The notes under the pieces are model-generated. The model was not told the origin of the DNA and did not search any database. It was given only the letters and a program-made list of their open reading frames with translations. Below are positions 10,323 through 19,078 of a stretch of 64,000 nucleotides of DNA, piece by piece (position 1 is the stretch's first letter; each line of letters begins with the position of its first letter). Source of the stretch: Acinetobacter indicus CIP 110367 (GTDB taxonomy: Bacteria > Pseudomonadota > Gammaproteobacteria > Pseudomonadales > Moraxellaceae); contig NZ_KI530754.1 of NCBI RefSeq assembly GCF_000488255.1, forward strand, positions 699,807 to 763,806, in the 5' to 3' direction. The position numbers and the translations under genes were made by a program.

Positions 10323-10784
10323 TTAGCCCTGATGCTGTGAACCAAACATTTTGGCCGCCATCCGCTGCGCCTGTTTACCATAAAACCAGTACGTCAGCAG
10401 ATACAGCGGAATGGCAATTAATAACCACATAATCACCACCACACTTAAAAATTGCGGCTGCTGTAAATACAGCAGAAAATCCTGCCAGATGGTTGGATTC
10501 TGACGGGAAAAAATCCAGATGCCGAGTAATAAAAAGGCCAGATTATAGCCCCAGAAAATCAGGCTAAAACCTAAGGTCAGCTTTTTACGCTCGGCCTGAG
10601 ACGGTGCGCGCTGCTGCTGTTTTAAAAATTTAAACAGCACCCAGATCATGGCAACCAAGTAAGGCACTGCGGTTAAAATGCCGCCCACACCTGCCGGTAA
10701 CAATGCAGCCAGTACCCCGCAGATACAGGTAAAGATCAGACAGAAAAATAAAAACCAGAGAAAATAACGTGTTAGAGAAATCAT
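10323..10784 (-). CDS. ABZJ_00895-type small integral membrane protein
   Basis: 153 aa from an ATG at 10784, preceded by AGGT; in-frame starts at 10811 and 10805 exist without a good ribosome site. Four hydrophobic segments (about 5-25, 30-50, 75-95 and 115-140) are separated by a basic loop with QQQRAPSQAERKK after the second. The TAVPYLVAMIWVLFKFLKQQQRAP block is familiar from small membrane proteins named ABZJ_00895 in Acinetobacter. No function is known. It is convergent with thiO, ending 55 bp from it. Confidence 0.75.
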   Translation of the reverse strand: MISLTRYFLWFLFFCLIFTCICGVLAALLPAGVGGILTAVPYLVAMIWVLFKFLKQQQRAPSQAERKKLTLGFSLIFWGYNLAFLLLGIWIFSRQNPTIWQDFLLYLQQPQFLSVVVIMWLLIAIPLYLLTYWFYGKQAQRMAAKMFGSQHQG

Positions 10785-10869
10785 TAAACTGTCTACCTGA
10801 GCCATAAGCAACTAGTATAAAAAAAATTAATTTTTTTTGCATGATCCTGTCAACCGTTGTGCCCGAACA

Positions 10870-11054
10870 GGCGTTATATAGGGCACAAGCTTCATCTCCG
10901 GCGAATTTGTAACGGCATCCACAAATTTTTCGGGAAGCTTTGCTAAAGCAATAAGCGAATGTGAATCAAGTTTTTGTATAGCAGCCAAATGCTTTGTTCA
11001 TCGCACTTTTTATTTGGCCGACGATTTATCATCACTCGAATCGTCGGCTTTTAT
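10870..11054 (+). ncRNA. Candidate small RNA in the ABZJ_00895-like / sbcD divergent gap
   Basis: The 407-bp gap between two divergent genes holds no credible ORF but has strong secondary-structure signals. A nested hairpin at 10887-10940 has stems AAGCTTC/GAAGCTT, CCG/CGG and AATTTGT/ACAAATT. About 75 nt further on is a strong terminator (11017-11054) with no protein gene in front of it. A TATATA at 10875-10880 could be a -10 box, but no good -35 was seen. Together these suggest a plus-strand RNA of about 170-180 nt. The remaining part of the gap, 11055-11191, holds the sbcD leader. Confidence 0.5.
11017..11054 (+). terminator. Orphan Rho-independent terminator
   Basis: Stem GCCGACGAT / ATCGTCGGC with a 13-nt loop, followed by TTTTATTT. 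It does not follow any protein gene on the plus strand, which is the main support for the candidate small RNA. Confidence 0.8.
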
Positions 11055-11191
11055 TTGTCTGGCCTTTGCTGGTGAGCAGCATTCATCTTCAGAACAATAA
11101 AGATTAAACCTTAGCGTTTTATACCGGTACAGAATTTTAAATTTCGCCCTCAGCTATAGTATGCTTGCCTAAAGCAAAACAGGTTGATGAC

Positions 11192-12442
11192 ATGGCAGTG
11201 CATTTTTTTCATACGTCAGATTGGCATTTGGGGCAATTTTTCCATAACCACGATCGTGAATATGAACATGCACAGTTTTTAGACTGGTTATTAGAACAAA
11301 TCCAGGAAAAACAGCCGAATGCCCTGTTTATTGCCGGGGATATTTTTGATGTGATTAACCCGGCCTCCAGCGCGCAGCGCCAGCTGTACCAGTTTCTGGC
11401 CGATGCCCACGCCATTGCACCGCACATGCAGACCCTGATGATTGCCGGCAACCATGACTCCGGCTACCGCATTGAACAGGTGGAACCGTTGCTGGCCAAG
11501 TTTAAGGCCAAGGCGGTTGGGGTGATTCAGCGCAATGCCGACAACCAGCTGGATCTCGACCGTTTACTGGTGCCCATTTATGATGCCGAAAACAAAGTTA
11601 TTGCCTGGTGTCTGACCCTGCCGTTTTTGCGCACTGCGGAAATTACCGGACTGAATGAGCAGACCCAGAACGCCCAGAATGCGATTGCCTATTTACATCA
11701 GCAGTTGATTGCCGAAGCCAAACGGCGTAAAACGGAAGATCAGGCACTAATCCTGATGTCACATGCGCATATGCAAGGTGGCGAAACTTCAGATTCAGAA
11801 CGGCCGATCATTATTGGTCATGAAGAAGCACTTTCCACTGCCCTATTTGATGATGTGATTGACTATGTCGCGCTGGGGCATCTGCATAAACCGCAAAAAG
11901 TCCAGCATCCACATATCCGCTATAGCGGCTCTCCAATTCCGCTGTCTTTTAGTGAAATCCAGTACAAGCATCAGGTGCTCGAGGTCAAGATTGACCCGCA
12001 GGCTGCGCCCGAACAGCGCCTGCAACTGGGCTCACTGCTGATTCCGCGCAGTGTACAGCTGCACCGTATTCGCGGCAGTCTGGATGAAGTGTTTCAGCAA
12101 CTGAAAGCCCTCCCGCAAGGTACGGTGGAACGCATCTGCCAGCGTGATTATCTGGAAATTGAATACAGCACCGATGTACCACCACCGGTCGATTTACGCC
12201 AGCAGATTGAACAGACCTTACCGGAACAGCGCTATCGCCTGTTACGCATTTGCCGGGTCTACACCCCACAGGAAGATCAGGCCGCAGATCAGTCCAAAAT
12301 TGATCTGGCCCCGCCCACACCGGACAGCTTATTCAAACAGTTGTGGAGCAAAATGGGCTATCAGCCGGATGCCTCGGTCGAGCGAGATTTTATGCAGCTG
12401 CTGATTGAAGCGCAGCATAGCCTTGAACAAGAACAGCCATAA
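11192..12442 (+). CDS. sbcD: Exonuclease subunit SbcD
   Basis: 416 aa from the ATG at 11192 (a TTG 27 bp earlier is in frame). Bacterial Mre11: Mn-dependent 3'-5' exonuclease and hairpin endonuclease acting with SbcC on DNA ends, palindromes and protein-blocked ends. All calcineurin-like metal motifs are visible: SDWHLGQ, GDIFD, GNHDSG, SHAHMQGG and GHLHKPQ. A capping domain follows from about residue 280. The C-terminal ~60 residues are acidic and proline-containing and form the SbcC-binding tail. sbcC starts 9 bp after the stop, so they are one operon. Confidence 0.96.
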   Translation: MAVHFFHTSDWHLGQFFHNHDREYEHAQFLDWLLEQIQEKQPNALFIAGDIFDVINPASSAQRQLYQFLADAHAIAPHMQTLMIAGNHDSGYRIEQVEPLLAKFKAKAVGVIQRNADNQLDLDRLLVPIYDAENKVIAWCLTLPFLRTAEITGLNEQTQNAQNAIAYLHQQLIAEAKRRKTEDQALILMSHAHMQGGETSDSERPIIIGHEEALSTALFDDVIDYVALGHLHKPQKVQHPHIRYSGSPIPLSFSEIQYKHQVLEVKIDPQAAPEQRLQLGSLLIPRSVQLHRIRGSLDEVFQQLKALPQGTVERICQRDYLEIEYSTDVPPPVDLRQQIEQTLPEQRYRLLRICRVYTPQEDQAADQSKIDLAPPTPDSLFKQLWSKMGYQPDASVERDFMQLLIEAQHSLEQEQP

Positions 12443-12451
12443 GGATCAGAC

Positions 12452-15400
12452 ATGAAAATTTTACGTTTAAGTCTGAATAATCTGGCTTCTATTGCCGGCA
12501 CCCAGGACATCAACTTTGAAAGCGCACCTTTGGCACATGCTGGCCTGATTGCGATTACCGGAAAAACCGGGGCCGGTAAATCGACCCTGCTCGATGCCAT
12601 GTGTCTGGCGTTGTATGACCAGATTCCGCGCTTAAACGGCGCTGCCGGGGCGCTTAAAGATGCCAGCGGTCAGGGCATCTCGATTAAAGATTCTAAAAAT
12701 ATTCTGCGCCGCGGCTGTACCCAAGGCTTTGCCGAACTGGAATTTATTGCGCTGGATCAAAAGCGTTATCTGGCACGCTGGGAAGTGCGCCGCGCCCGTA
12801 ACAAGGTCGATGGCAATTTAAAAGTCGAACGCGCGATTACCGCTGTGGAAGATCAGCGCGTGCTGACCCAGAAAATTTCGGAATGCACCCCGACTGTTGA
12901 AAAGCTGATTGGGCTGAGTTTTGAGCAGTTTACCCGCGCCGTCTTGCTGGCCCAGTCTGAAGTGGGTGCGTTTTTAAAGGCCAAAGATCAGGACCGCGCC
13001 GACTTGCTGGAATATCTGACCAATTCCCATATTTTCAGTCTGGTCAGTCAGAAAGCCTTTGAAAAAATCCGCCAGATTCGCAGCGAAAAAGAACAGTTAC
13101 AACAACTGATGGGGCATATTGAGTTGCTTAGTGATGAGCAGCTACAAGCCCTGCAACAGCAGCATGCCCAGAGCAAACTGAGTCTGCATGAAAAACTGCA
13201 AAGCGAAAAACTGCTGTTGAATGATTTAAGCTGGTACAAGCAGCAACATCGTCTGCACAGTGAAATTCAGGCCAAAAAAGAATTTTATCTGGTGCAGGTC
13301 GATGCCAACCAGAAAATGCAGCCGCAGCGTGACCTGCTGGCGCAGCTGGACCAGTTTCAGGAAATCCGTGAACAGTATCTGCAGCAGCGCCAGCAACAGT
13401 TGCAACAGCAACAGCTGGCGCAGCAACTTGAGCAATTCCAGCCGGAATTTCAACACTGTGAACAGCAGCATCAGCAGGCACAGCAGCAGCTGGAACAATT
13501 GCAGCACAGCGCGCAACAACAGCAGAAAGAACAGCTACAGTTACAACCCGTGTTAGAACAGGCACTACAGCTGGATGGCCAGATTGAGCATCTGATTCAG
13601 CGCTATAAAGAAGCCGATGCCCAGCTGAAACAGATTCAACATGAAAAAATTACGCCACTAACCACCCAGCAGCACGGCCAGCAACAGCACTTACAGCAGT
13701 TGCATACGCATTTAGAACATCTGGAACAGCAATCGGTCCAGCATGCCTTTCTGGCAGTATTTGACCGTGAGCCGCACAGTATTTTGCAACGCTTGCAGCA
13801 ATTTCAGAAACTGCAGCAACAGCTACAGCAGCAGGCACCGGCACATGCGCACAGTTCACTGGCCCAGTTGCAACAGCAGCTAGATGATGTAAAACAGCAA
13901 CAGGCCGATGCGCTCCAGCAGGCCGGCTCAATGGCTGAACTGGAACAGCAAGCAACAGAACTGGAACAGCAGCAGGTACAGCACCAGCAACACAGCCAGC
14001 AGCTGGAACAAGCCCTGTTCCTGTTACAACACATGCTGAACGAGCAGCAGGAACAGCAGCAATTACAGCAGCACATGACCCAGCTTCAGGCCGAGCTAAG
14101 CAGCTTGCAACAGGCGCAAACTGAAGCACAGCAGCACTACCAGAATGCCCAGACGGCACGTGAACAGCTGGAACAGATTTTTGCCCAGCAGCGTTTATTG
14201 CAGGCACAAAGTGTGCAGGAGTTGCGTCAGCAGCTGCAAGCAGAACAGCCGTGTATGGTCTGCGGTAGCACTGAGCATCCATTTGTCAGTCATCAGGATT
14301 TGCTGGAATCTGCACTGCAGTTGGTGCAGGACACCCAGTTACAACAGGCCCAGCAGCAGGAACAGCAGTGCCAGCAGCAGCTCCAGCAATTACAATTGCA
14401 ACATTCCAAACAGCAAACCCTGCTGGAACAGAAACAGTTACGCTCTAGCCAGCTTCAAGACAGTGTGCAACAGAATCTGCAGCAGGTTCAAAAGCTCAGC
14501 CCAAGCACACAGCTGGATGATACAGCACACGATCTGACCGCCTTGCAGACCACACTGCAACACAAGCTAAATCAGCAGCAACAGCAGTTACAGCAGCTAA
14601 AAACTCGCCAGCAACAGCTGAAAAGCCAGACCCAGCAGCTGCAACATTTGCAGCAACAGATTCAGTCCCTGCAGTTACTCTGTCAGCAATTCTTGCAGCT
14701 GGAACAACTGATTGAACCGGTTACCCAGGCACTGGAACCGGCCCAGCAAGCGCAATGGGCGAACCAGGCCGAGATGTGTCAGACTCTTATTGCCCTGCTG
14801 AGCAGCCGGACTCAATACCTGCAACAGCGCGAGCAATGCCTGCAGCAGCAGCAGGAATTACAGCGCCAGATCAAAGACGGCGAACAGCAACTACAGTTCT
14901 ATCAGCAGCAACAGCAACAGCTGAGCAATGACCTTACCCATGCACAAACTCAAGGCAGCCAGTTGCGCCAGCAGGTACGTGATCTCAGCCAGCAACATGC
15001 TGGACAGGTGCTGGATACCGGCAAAGCCTGGCAGCAGCTGTTACGAGAGCAGCAGCAACAACTCCAGCAGCAGGTAGAACAGCAACACCTGCACTGCCGT
15101 CAGCTGGAACAGCAATTCCAGCAGGCGCAGCTGAAACAGCAAGACCTGCATACACGCCAGCAGCAGCTTCTGGAAAGTGTACAGCAGCTACAGCACAACA
15201 TTCAGCAGTGGCAAAGCCAGCATCCACAGTTTACAGCCGAGAAGATTGAGCAGTGTCTGGGTATTGATCTGGCCAGCTGGCAGGCCATGCGTCAGGCCAT
15301 CCAGCAACAGCAGCAAGCCATGCTCAGTGCACAAAGTGCGCTAGATGTACTGCAGGAGCAATTCCAGCAGCATCAGGCCCAGCAACCAACTGCCAGTTAT

Positions 15401-16057
15401 GATGAGGTCACCACCCAACTGGAACAGCTGGAACAGGAAAAAAACAGCTTACAGGAGCAGTTTAACCAGCTGGAAACCCAGTTACGTATGCAGCAACAGG
15501 CGCAGGCACAACTGTCCAAATTCCAGAGCCAGATTGAAAAAATTCAGGCTGAAGAATATCGCTGGGGCCGGATTGCCGATTTAATTGGCAGCAAGGAAGG
15601 CACCAAATTCCAGAAAATTGCCCAGGAACATCATCTGGATATTCTGGTGGAACATGCCAACCAGCAACTGCAGCCACTGGCGCCGCGTTATCAGCTACAA
15701 CGTATTCCCAACAGTCTGGGCCTCGCGATTCTGGATCATGACATGAATGGCGAAATCCGGCCGGTACTGTCTTTATCGGGGGGTGAAACCTTCCTGGTAT
15801 CACTGGCGCTGGCACTGGCCATTGCCAATATGGCCTCCGGCTCCATGAAACTGGAATCGCTGTTTATTGATGAAGGCTTTGGGACGCTCGATCCGGCCTC
15901 GCTACATATGGTCATGAACGCACTCGACCGGCTGCAAAGCCAGGGCCGTAAAGTGGTGCTGATTTCCCATATTCAGGAAATTCACGAACGGATTCCGGTC
16001 CAAATTCAGGTCAAACCAATTGGTGCTGGGGCCAGTACCCTGCAGATCGTAGGCTAG
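12452..16057 (+). CDS. sbcC: Exonuclease subunit SbcC with extremely glutamine-rich coiled coil
   Basis: 1201 aa, bacterial Rad50. Walker A GKTGAGKST at 37-45; zinc hook CMVC at 601-604, exactly mid-protein; ABC signature LSLSGGETF near 1107; Walker B SLFIDEGFGTLD near 1136. The two long arms (about 215-590 and 620-1030) are predicted coiled coil but are made mostly of Gln with Leu and His; one 73-residue stretch near residue 310 has 34 Gln. E. coli SbcC is shorter and Glu/Lys-rich. The CAG/CAA runs also create long open frames on other strands. It follows sbcD at 9 bp, and the acyltransferase gene starts 3 bp after it. Confidence 0.96.
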   Translation: MKILRLSLNNLASIAGTQDINFESAPLAHAGLIAITGKTGAGKSTLLDAMCLALYDQIPRLNGAAGALKDASGQGISIKDSKNILRRGCTQGFAELEFIALDQKRYLARWEVRRARNKVDGNLKVERAITAVEDQRVLTQKISECTPTVEKLIGLSFEQFTRAVLLAQSEVGAFLKAKDQDRADLLEYLTNSHIFSLVSQKAFEKIRQIRSEKEQLQQLMGHIELLSDEQLQALQQQHAQSKLSLHEKLQSEKLLLNDLSWYKQQHRLHSEIQAKKEFYLVQVDANQKMQPQRDLLAQLDQFQEIREQYLQQRQQQLQQQQLAQQLEQFQPEFQHCEQQHQQAQQQLEQLQHSAQQQQKEQLQLQPVLEQALQLDGQIEHLIQRYKEADAQLKQIQHEKITPLTTQQHGQQQHLQQLHTHLEHLEQQSVQHAFLAVFDREPHSILQRLQQFQKLQQQLQQQAPAHAHSSLAQLQQQLDDVKQQQADALQQAGSMAELEQQATELEQQQVQHQQHSQQLEQALFLLQHMLNEQQEQQQLQQHMTQLQAELSSLQQAQTEAQQHYQNAQTAREQLEQIFAQQRLLQAQSVQELRQQLQAEQPCMVCGSTEHPFVSHQDLLESALQLVQDTQLQQAQQQEQQCQQQLQQLQLQHSKQQTLLEQKQLRSSQLQDSVQQNLQQVQKLSPSTQLDDTAHDLTALQTTLQHKLNQQQQQLQQLKTRQQQLKSQTQQLQHLQQQIQSLQLLCQQFLQLEQLIEPVTQALEPAQQAQWANQAEMCQTLIALLSSRTQYLQQREQCLQQQQELQRQIKDGEQQLQFYQQQQQQLSNDLTHAQTQGSQLRQQVRDLSQQHAGQVLDTGKAWQQLLREQQQQLQQQVEQQHLHCRQLEQQFQQAQLKQQDLHTRQQQLLESVQQLQHNIQQWQSQHPQFTAEKIEQCLGIDLASWQAMRQAIQQQQQAMLSAQSALDVLQEQFQQHQAQQPTASYDEVTTQLEQLEQEKNSLQEQFNQLETQLRMQQQAQAQLSKFQSQIEKIQAEEYRWGRIADLIGSKEGTKFQKIAQEHHLDILVEHANQQLQPLAPRYQLQRIPNSLGLAILDHDMNGEIRPVLSLSGGETFLVSLALALAIANMASGSMKLESLFIDEGFGTLDPASLHMVMNALDRLQSQGRKVVLISHIQEIHERIPVQIQVKPIGAGASTLQIVG

Positions 16058-16060
16058 ACC

Positions 16061-17158
16061 ATGTTCTGGCACTATCGTCCGCTCTCGCCGCAGCTCAGCC
16101 TGCAGCTGGAAAGCCTGCGCGGATGGAGTGCCATTCTGGTGCTGTTCAGCCACTGTTTTCAGGCCTTTATTGGTCCGCTGGATCAAACCCTCTATTCGGG
16201 TGTGCGTCTGCTCGGACAAGCCGCAGTGATGATGTTCTTTGTTCTAAGCGGCTATCTGATTGGACATTCCATCCGTCACAATATCCATCGCTATCGACAG
16301 TTTTCAGGCTTGGCCTATAGCCGGCAACGCTGCCAGCGTATTCTGGGACCATTTTTATTTGCCATGTTGCTGACCTTGTTATTGTATGCACTGGCGCCCT
16401 ACTTTTTTGCGTCCGGCTCCCATGGCATTGAGGCGGGTCACAGCTTTATGATCCGGCACAGCTATGACATTAGCGCAGCCGATTTTCTCGGTTCACTGTT
16501 TTTCGTCAATGGTTTTGTAACGCCGACCGTATCGGCCAATGCTGCCCTCTGGAGCCTGAGTTATGAAGTCTGGTTTTATGTTCTGGCCGGTTGTCTGGTG
16601 ACATTCAGACCTGGGAGCATCCTGCTGTTTTTAACCCTGCTGCTTGGCTTAAGCCTGCTCAATATCCAGTTCCTGATTTATTTTCTGGTCTGGTTGTTGG
16701 CTTTTGCTTTTGCCAGTCCGGCATGGAGCAAACAGATTCCAGCCGCCCAACTGCACTATTTTAAATCCGGTTTTCTGCTCTTGGCGGTGCTGATTGCCCT
16801 GTTTGATGCCTACCAGTTTCACTCTGTTTATCTGGCGCAGTACTATACTGGCGAAAATTTCAGGCTGTTTAACCTGTGTATCGGGATTGCAGCGGCCTGC
16901 TGGCTGCTACAACTGGCGCGTGGTGAACGGCAGATTCAGGTGATCTGGCCGGCTTCCGCGCAGTTTTCCTATACCCTGTATATCACCCATTTCCCGTTGC
17001 TGATTTTTATCCTGGGCTGTTTTCCGTTTACGCTGCAGCACGGTTTAGGAGTAGCTCTGCTCAGCCTGATTATCACAATGGCGGTGCTGATTGGTTTTGC
17101 CTGGTTGGTGGCGCAAAAACTGGAGCCACCACGCCGGATTGAACGACACTTGTCCTAA
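16061..17158 (+). CDS. Acyltransferase 3 family membrane protein (OafA/YrhL-like)
   Basis: 365 aa with about ten hydrophobic segments. The N-terminal LESLRGWSAILVLFSHCF places the conserved Arg-Gly and the His in the first helix, as in acyltransferase-3 proteins that transfer acetyl or succinyl groups to sugars of O-antigen, capsule or other surface glycans. NAALWSLSYEVWFY near residue 165 is the second family motif. It starts 3 bp after sbcC's stop and is likely translationally linked, although the functions look unrelated. The acceptor is unknown. Confidence 0.88.
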   Translation: MFWHYRPLSPQLSLQLESLRGWSAILVLFSHCFQAFIGPLDQTLYSGVRLLGQAAVMMFFVLSGYLIGHSIRHNIHRYRQFSGLAYSRQRCQRILGPFLFAMLLTLLLYALAPYFFASGSHGIEAGHSFMIRHSYDISAADFLGSLFFVNGFVTPTVSANAALWSLSYEVWFYVLAGCLVTFRPGSILLFLTLLLGLSLLNIQFLIYFLVWLLAFAFASPAWSKQIPAAQLHYFKSGFLLLAVLIALFDAYQFHSVYLAQYYTGENFRLFNLCIGIAAACWLLQLARGERQIQVIWPASAQFSYTLYITHFPLLIFILGCFPFTLQHGLGVALLSLIITMAVLIGFAWLVAQKLEPPRRIERHLS

Positions 17159-17203
17159 GCGGACTGTGATGTCAAACAATAAGCTGAATATTGTGATGCA
17201 GCA

Positions 17204-17890
17204 TTATTTCGAATAATCGCGCGCACCAAATAATGCCGTACCAATCCGCACCATGGTCGAACCTGCGGCAATTGCTGCATTTAAATCACCGGACATGCCC
17301 ATACTTAACGTATCCCAATCTGCAGGCTGTGCATGTTGCGCCTTGACCGTATCAAACAGTTGTTTGGCATCCTGAAAGGCGGCAGTGTTATTTGGTGCCG
17401 GAATCACCATCAGGCCACGTAAACGTAAATTCGGCAACCGACTGCTCTGCTCGACCAGCGCCGGTACTTCGCCAGGGCTACAGCCATCTTTGCTATCCTG
17501 TCCATCAATATTGACCTGCAGGCAGATATTCAGTGGCGCCTGCTGATCGCTGCGCTGATTGGACAAGCGCTCAGCAATAATCAGCCGGTCTACCCCATGC
17601 ACCCAGGCAAATTTTTCAGCCAGATGTTTGGTTTTGTTGCGCTGCACATGGCCAATAAAATGCCACTCAATCTCTAAATCCTGCAGCGCCTCAATTTTTT
17701 CCAGCGCTTCCTGTAAATAGTTTTCGCCAAAGGCTCGCTGTCCGGTCTGGTACATTTCCTGCAACACAGCACTCGGATGGGTTTTGGAAACCGCCAGCAG
17801 CTGGACCTCTGCCGGGTCACGCTGCGCCTGCTGACAGGCATGCTGAATTTGTTCTAACACATGTTGACGCGATTTTTGCAGGCTATTCAT
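17204..17890 (-). CDS. yggS: YggS/PLPHP-family pyridoxal phosphate homeostasis protein
   Basis: 228 aa from the ATG at 17890, chosen by alignment with the usual family N-terminus; ATGs up to 17911 are in frame. It has a single alanine-racemase-like barrel: LLAVSKTHPSA carries the PLP lysine, then GENYLQEALEKI, WHFIGHVQRNKTK, and LSMGMSGDLNAAIAAGSTMVRIGTALFG at the C-terminus. The protein binds PLP without known catalysis and balances B6 vitamers and amino-acid pools. As in many gammaproteobacteria, it is divergent from pilT. Confidence 0.95.
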   Translation of the reverse strand: MNSLQKSRQHVLEQIQHACQQAQRDPAEVQLLAVSKTHPSAVLQEMYQTGQRAFGENYLQEALEKIEALQDLEIEWHFIGHVQRNKTKHLAEKFAWVHGVDRLIIAERLSNQRSDQQAPLNICLQVNIDGQDSKDGCSPGEVPALVEQSSRLPNLRLRGLMVIPAPNNTAAFQDAKQLFDTVKAQHAQPADWDTLSMGMSGDLNAAIAAGSTMVRIGTALFGARDYSK

Positions 17891-17943
17891 TGATGCGGTT
17901 CTCATTTTCATTCATCTTTTTTACTTTGCCCTCGTGCTAGGTG

Positions 17944-17972
17944 TTGGTTAAGCTGAGGGAAAGCCGTATTAT
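17944..17972 (+). promoter_or_regulatory. Probable sigma-70 promoter of pilT-pilU
   Basis: TTGGTT (17944-17949), a 17-bp spacer and TATTAT (17967-17972), 41 bp before the pilT ATG. A GGGGA ribosome site lies just before the start codon. Confidence 0.55.
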
Positions 17973-18013
17973 TCTAACAAAATAATTAAGATTTATATGA
18001 TCTCGGGGAACTT

Positions 18014-19051
18014 ATGGATATTACAGAACTATTGGCCTTTTCGGCAAAAAATGGGGCATCGGATTTACACCTGTCGGCAGGCATGCCGCCACTGATTCGT
18101 GTGGATGGTGAAGTACGCCGCATCAATTTGCCCGCCTTGGAACATAAAGAAGTCCACAAGCTGATCTATGACATCATGAACGACAAACAGCGCCGTGATT
18201 ATGAAGATAACCTGGAAACCGACTTCTCGTTTGAAGTCCCGGGCGTGGCGCGTTTCCGTGTTAACGCATTTAACCAGAACCGCGGTGCAGGCGCGGTGTT
18301 TCGTACCATTCCCTCTAAAGTGCTGACCATTGAAGATTTGGGAATGGGTCAAATCTTTAGAGATATCTGTGACTATCCACGTGGTCTAGTGCTGGTCACG
18401 GGGCCGACGGGTTCGGGTAAATCCACCACCCTGGCGGCGATGATTGACTATATCAATGACAATCGCTATGACCACATCCTGACCGTGGAAGACCCGATTG
18501 AATTTGTGCATCAGTCTAAAAAATGTCTGGTCAACCAGCGTGAAGTGCATCGTGATACCCACGGCTTTAATGAAGCACTACGTTCGGCGCTGCGTGAAGA
18601 CCCGGATATTATTCTGGTCGGTGAGATGCGTGACCTGGAAACCATCCGTTTGGCACTTACCGCGGCAGAAACTGGTCACCTGGTCTTTGGTACCCTGCAT
18701 ACCACCTCGGCGGCAAAAACCATTGACCGTGTGATTGACGTCTTTCCGGCCGAAGAAAAAGATATGGTGCGTGCCATGCTGTCTGAATCTTTACAGGCGG
18801 TCATTTCACAAACCCTGCTCAAGAAAAATGGCGGTGGCCGTGTGGCGGCGCATGAAATCATGATCGGGATTCCGGCCATCCGTAACCTGATTCGTGAAAA
18901 CAAGGTTGCACAGATGTACTCGGCCATTCAAACCGGTGCCAACTACGGTATGAGTACGCTGGACCAGAGCCTGAAAGCCCTGGTCAGCCGTGGCGTGATC
19001 AGTCCACAGACCGCGCGTACTGTGGCGAAACAGCCAGAATCGTTCCTCTAA
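18014..19051 (+). CDS. pilT: Type IV pilus retraction ATPase PilT
   Basis: 345 aa, cytoplasmic hexameric ATPase of the GspE/PilT family that depolymerises type IV pili, driving twitching motility and DNA uptake. Walker A GPTGSGKST is at about 130-138, the Asp box ILTVEDPIEFVH follows, then Walker B DIILVGEMRDLET and a His box GHLVFGTLHTTSA. The retraction signature AIRNLIRE is present near residue 288. pilU follows after 27 bp as the second gene of the operon. Confidence 0.97.
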   Translation: MDITELLAFSAKNGASDLHLSAGMPPLIRVDGEVRRINLPALEHKEVHKLIYDIMNDKQRRDYEDNLETDFSFEVPGVARFRVNAFNQNRGAGAVFRTIPSKVLTIEDLGMGQIFRDICDYPRGLVLVTGPTGSGKSTTLAAMIDYINDNRYDHILTVEDPIEFVHQSKKCLVNQREVHRDTHGFNEALRSALREDPDIILVGEMRDLETIRLALTAAETGHLVFGTLHTTSAAKTIDRVIDVFPAEEKDMVRAMLSESLQAVISQTLLKKNGGGRVAAHEIMIGIPAIRNLIRENKVAQMYSAIQTGANYGMSTLDQSLKALVSRGVISPQTARTVAKQPESFL

Positions 19052-19078
19052 TCGTGTGCAGGAAGCCAGGACAGCGCT

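Noticed and set aside
10870..11054. Candidate RNA as 6S RNA or 4.5S RNA
   Set aside because: No 6S central-bubble layout and no conserved GNAR/GGAAG signal-recognition loop were seen, so it is left as an unknown small RNA.
13128..14282. Long Ala/Val/Pro-rich open frames on the minus strand opposite sbcC (145 and 210 codons)
   Set aside because: They arise because CAG/CAA runs read without stops on the reverse strand; no ribosome sites, low-complexity product, and the forward frame is a complete SbcC.
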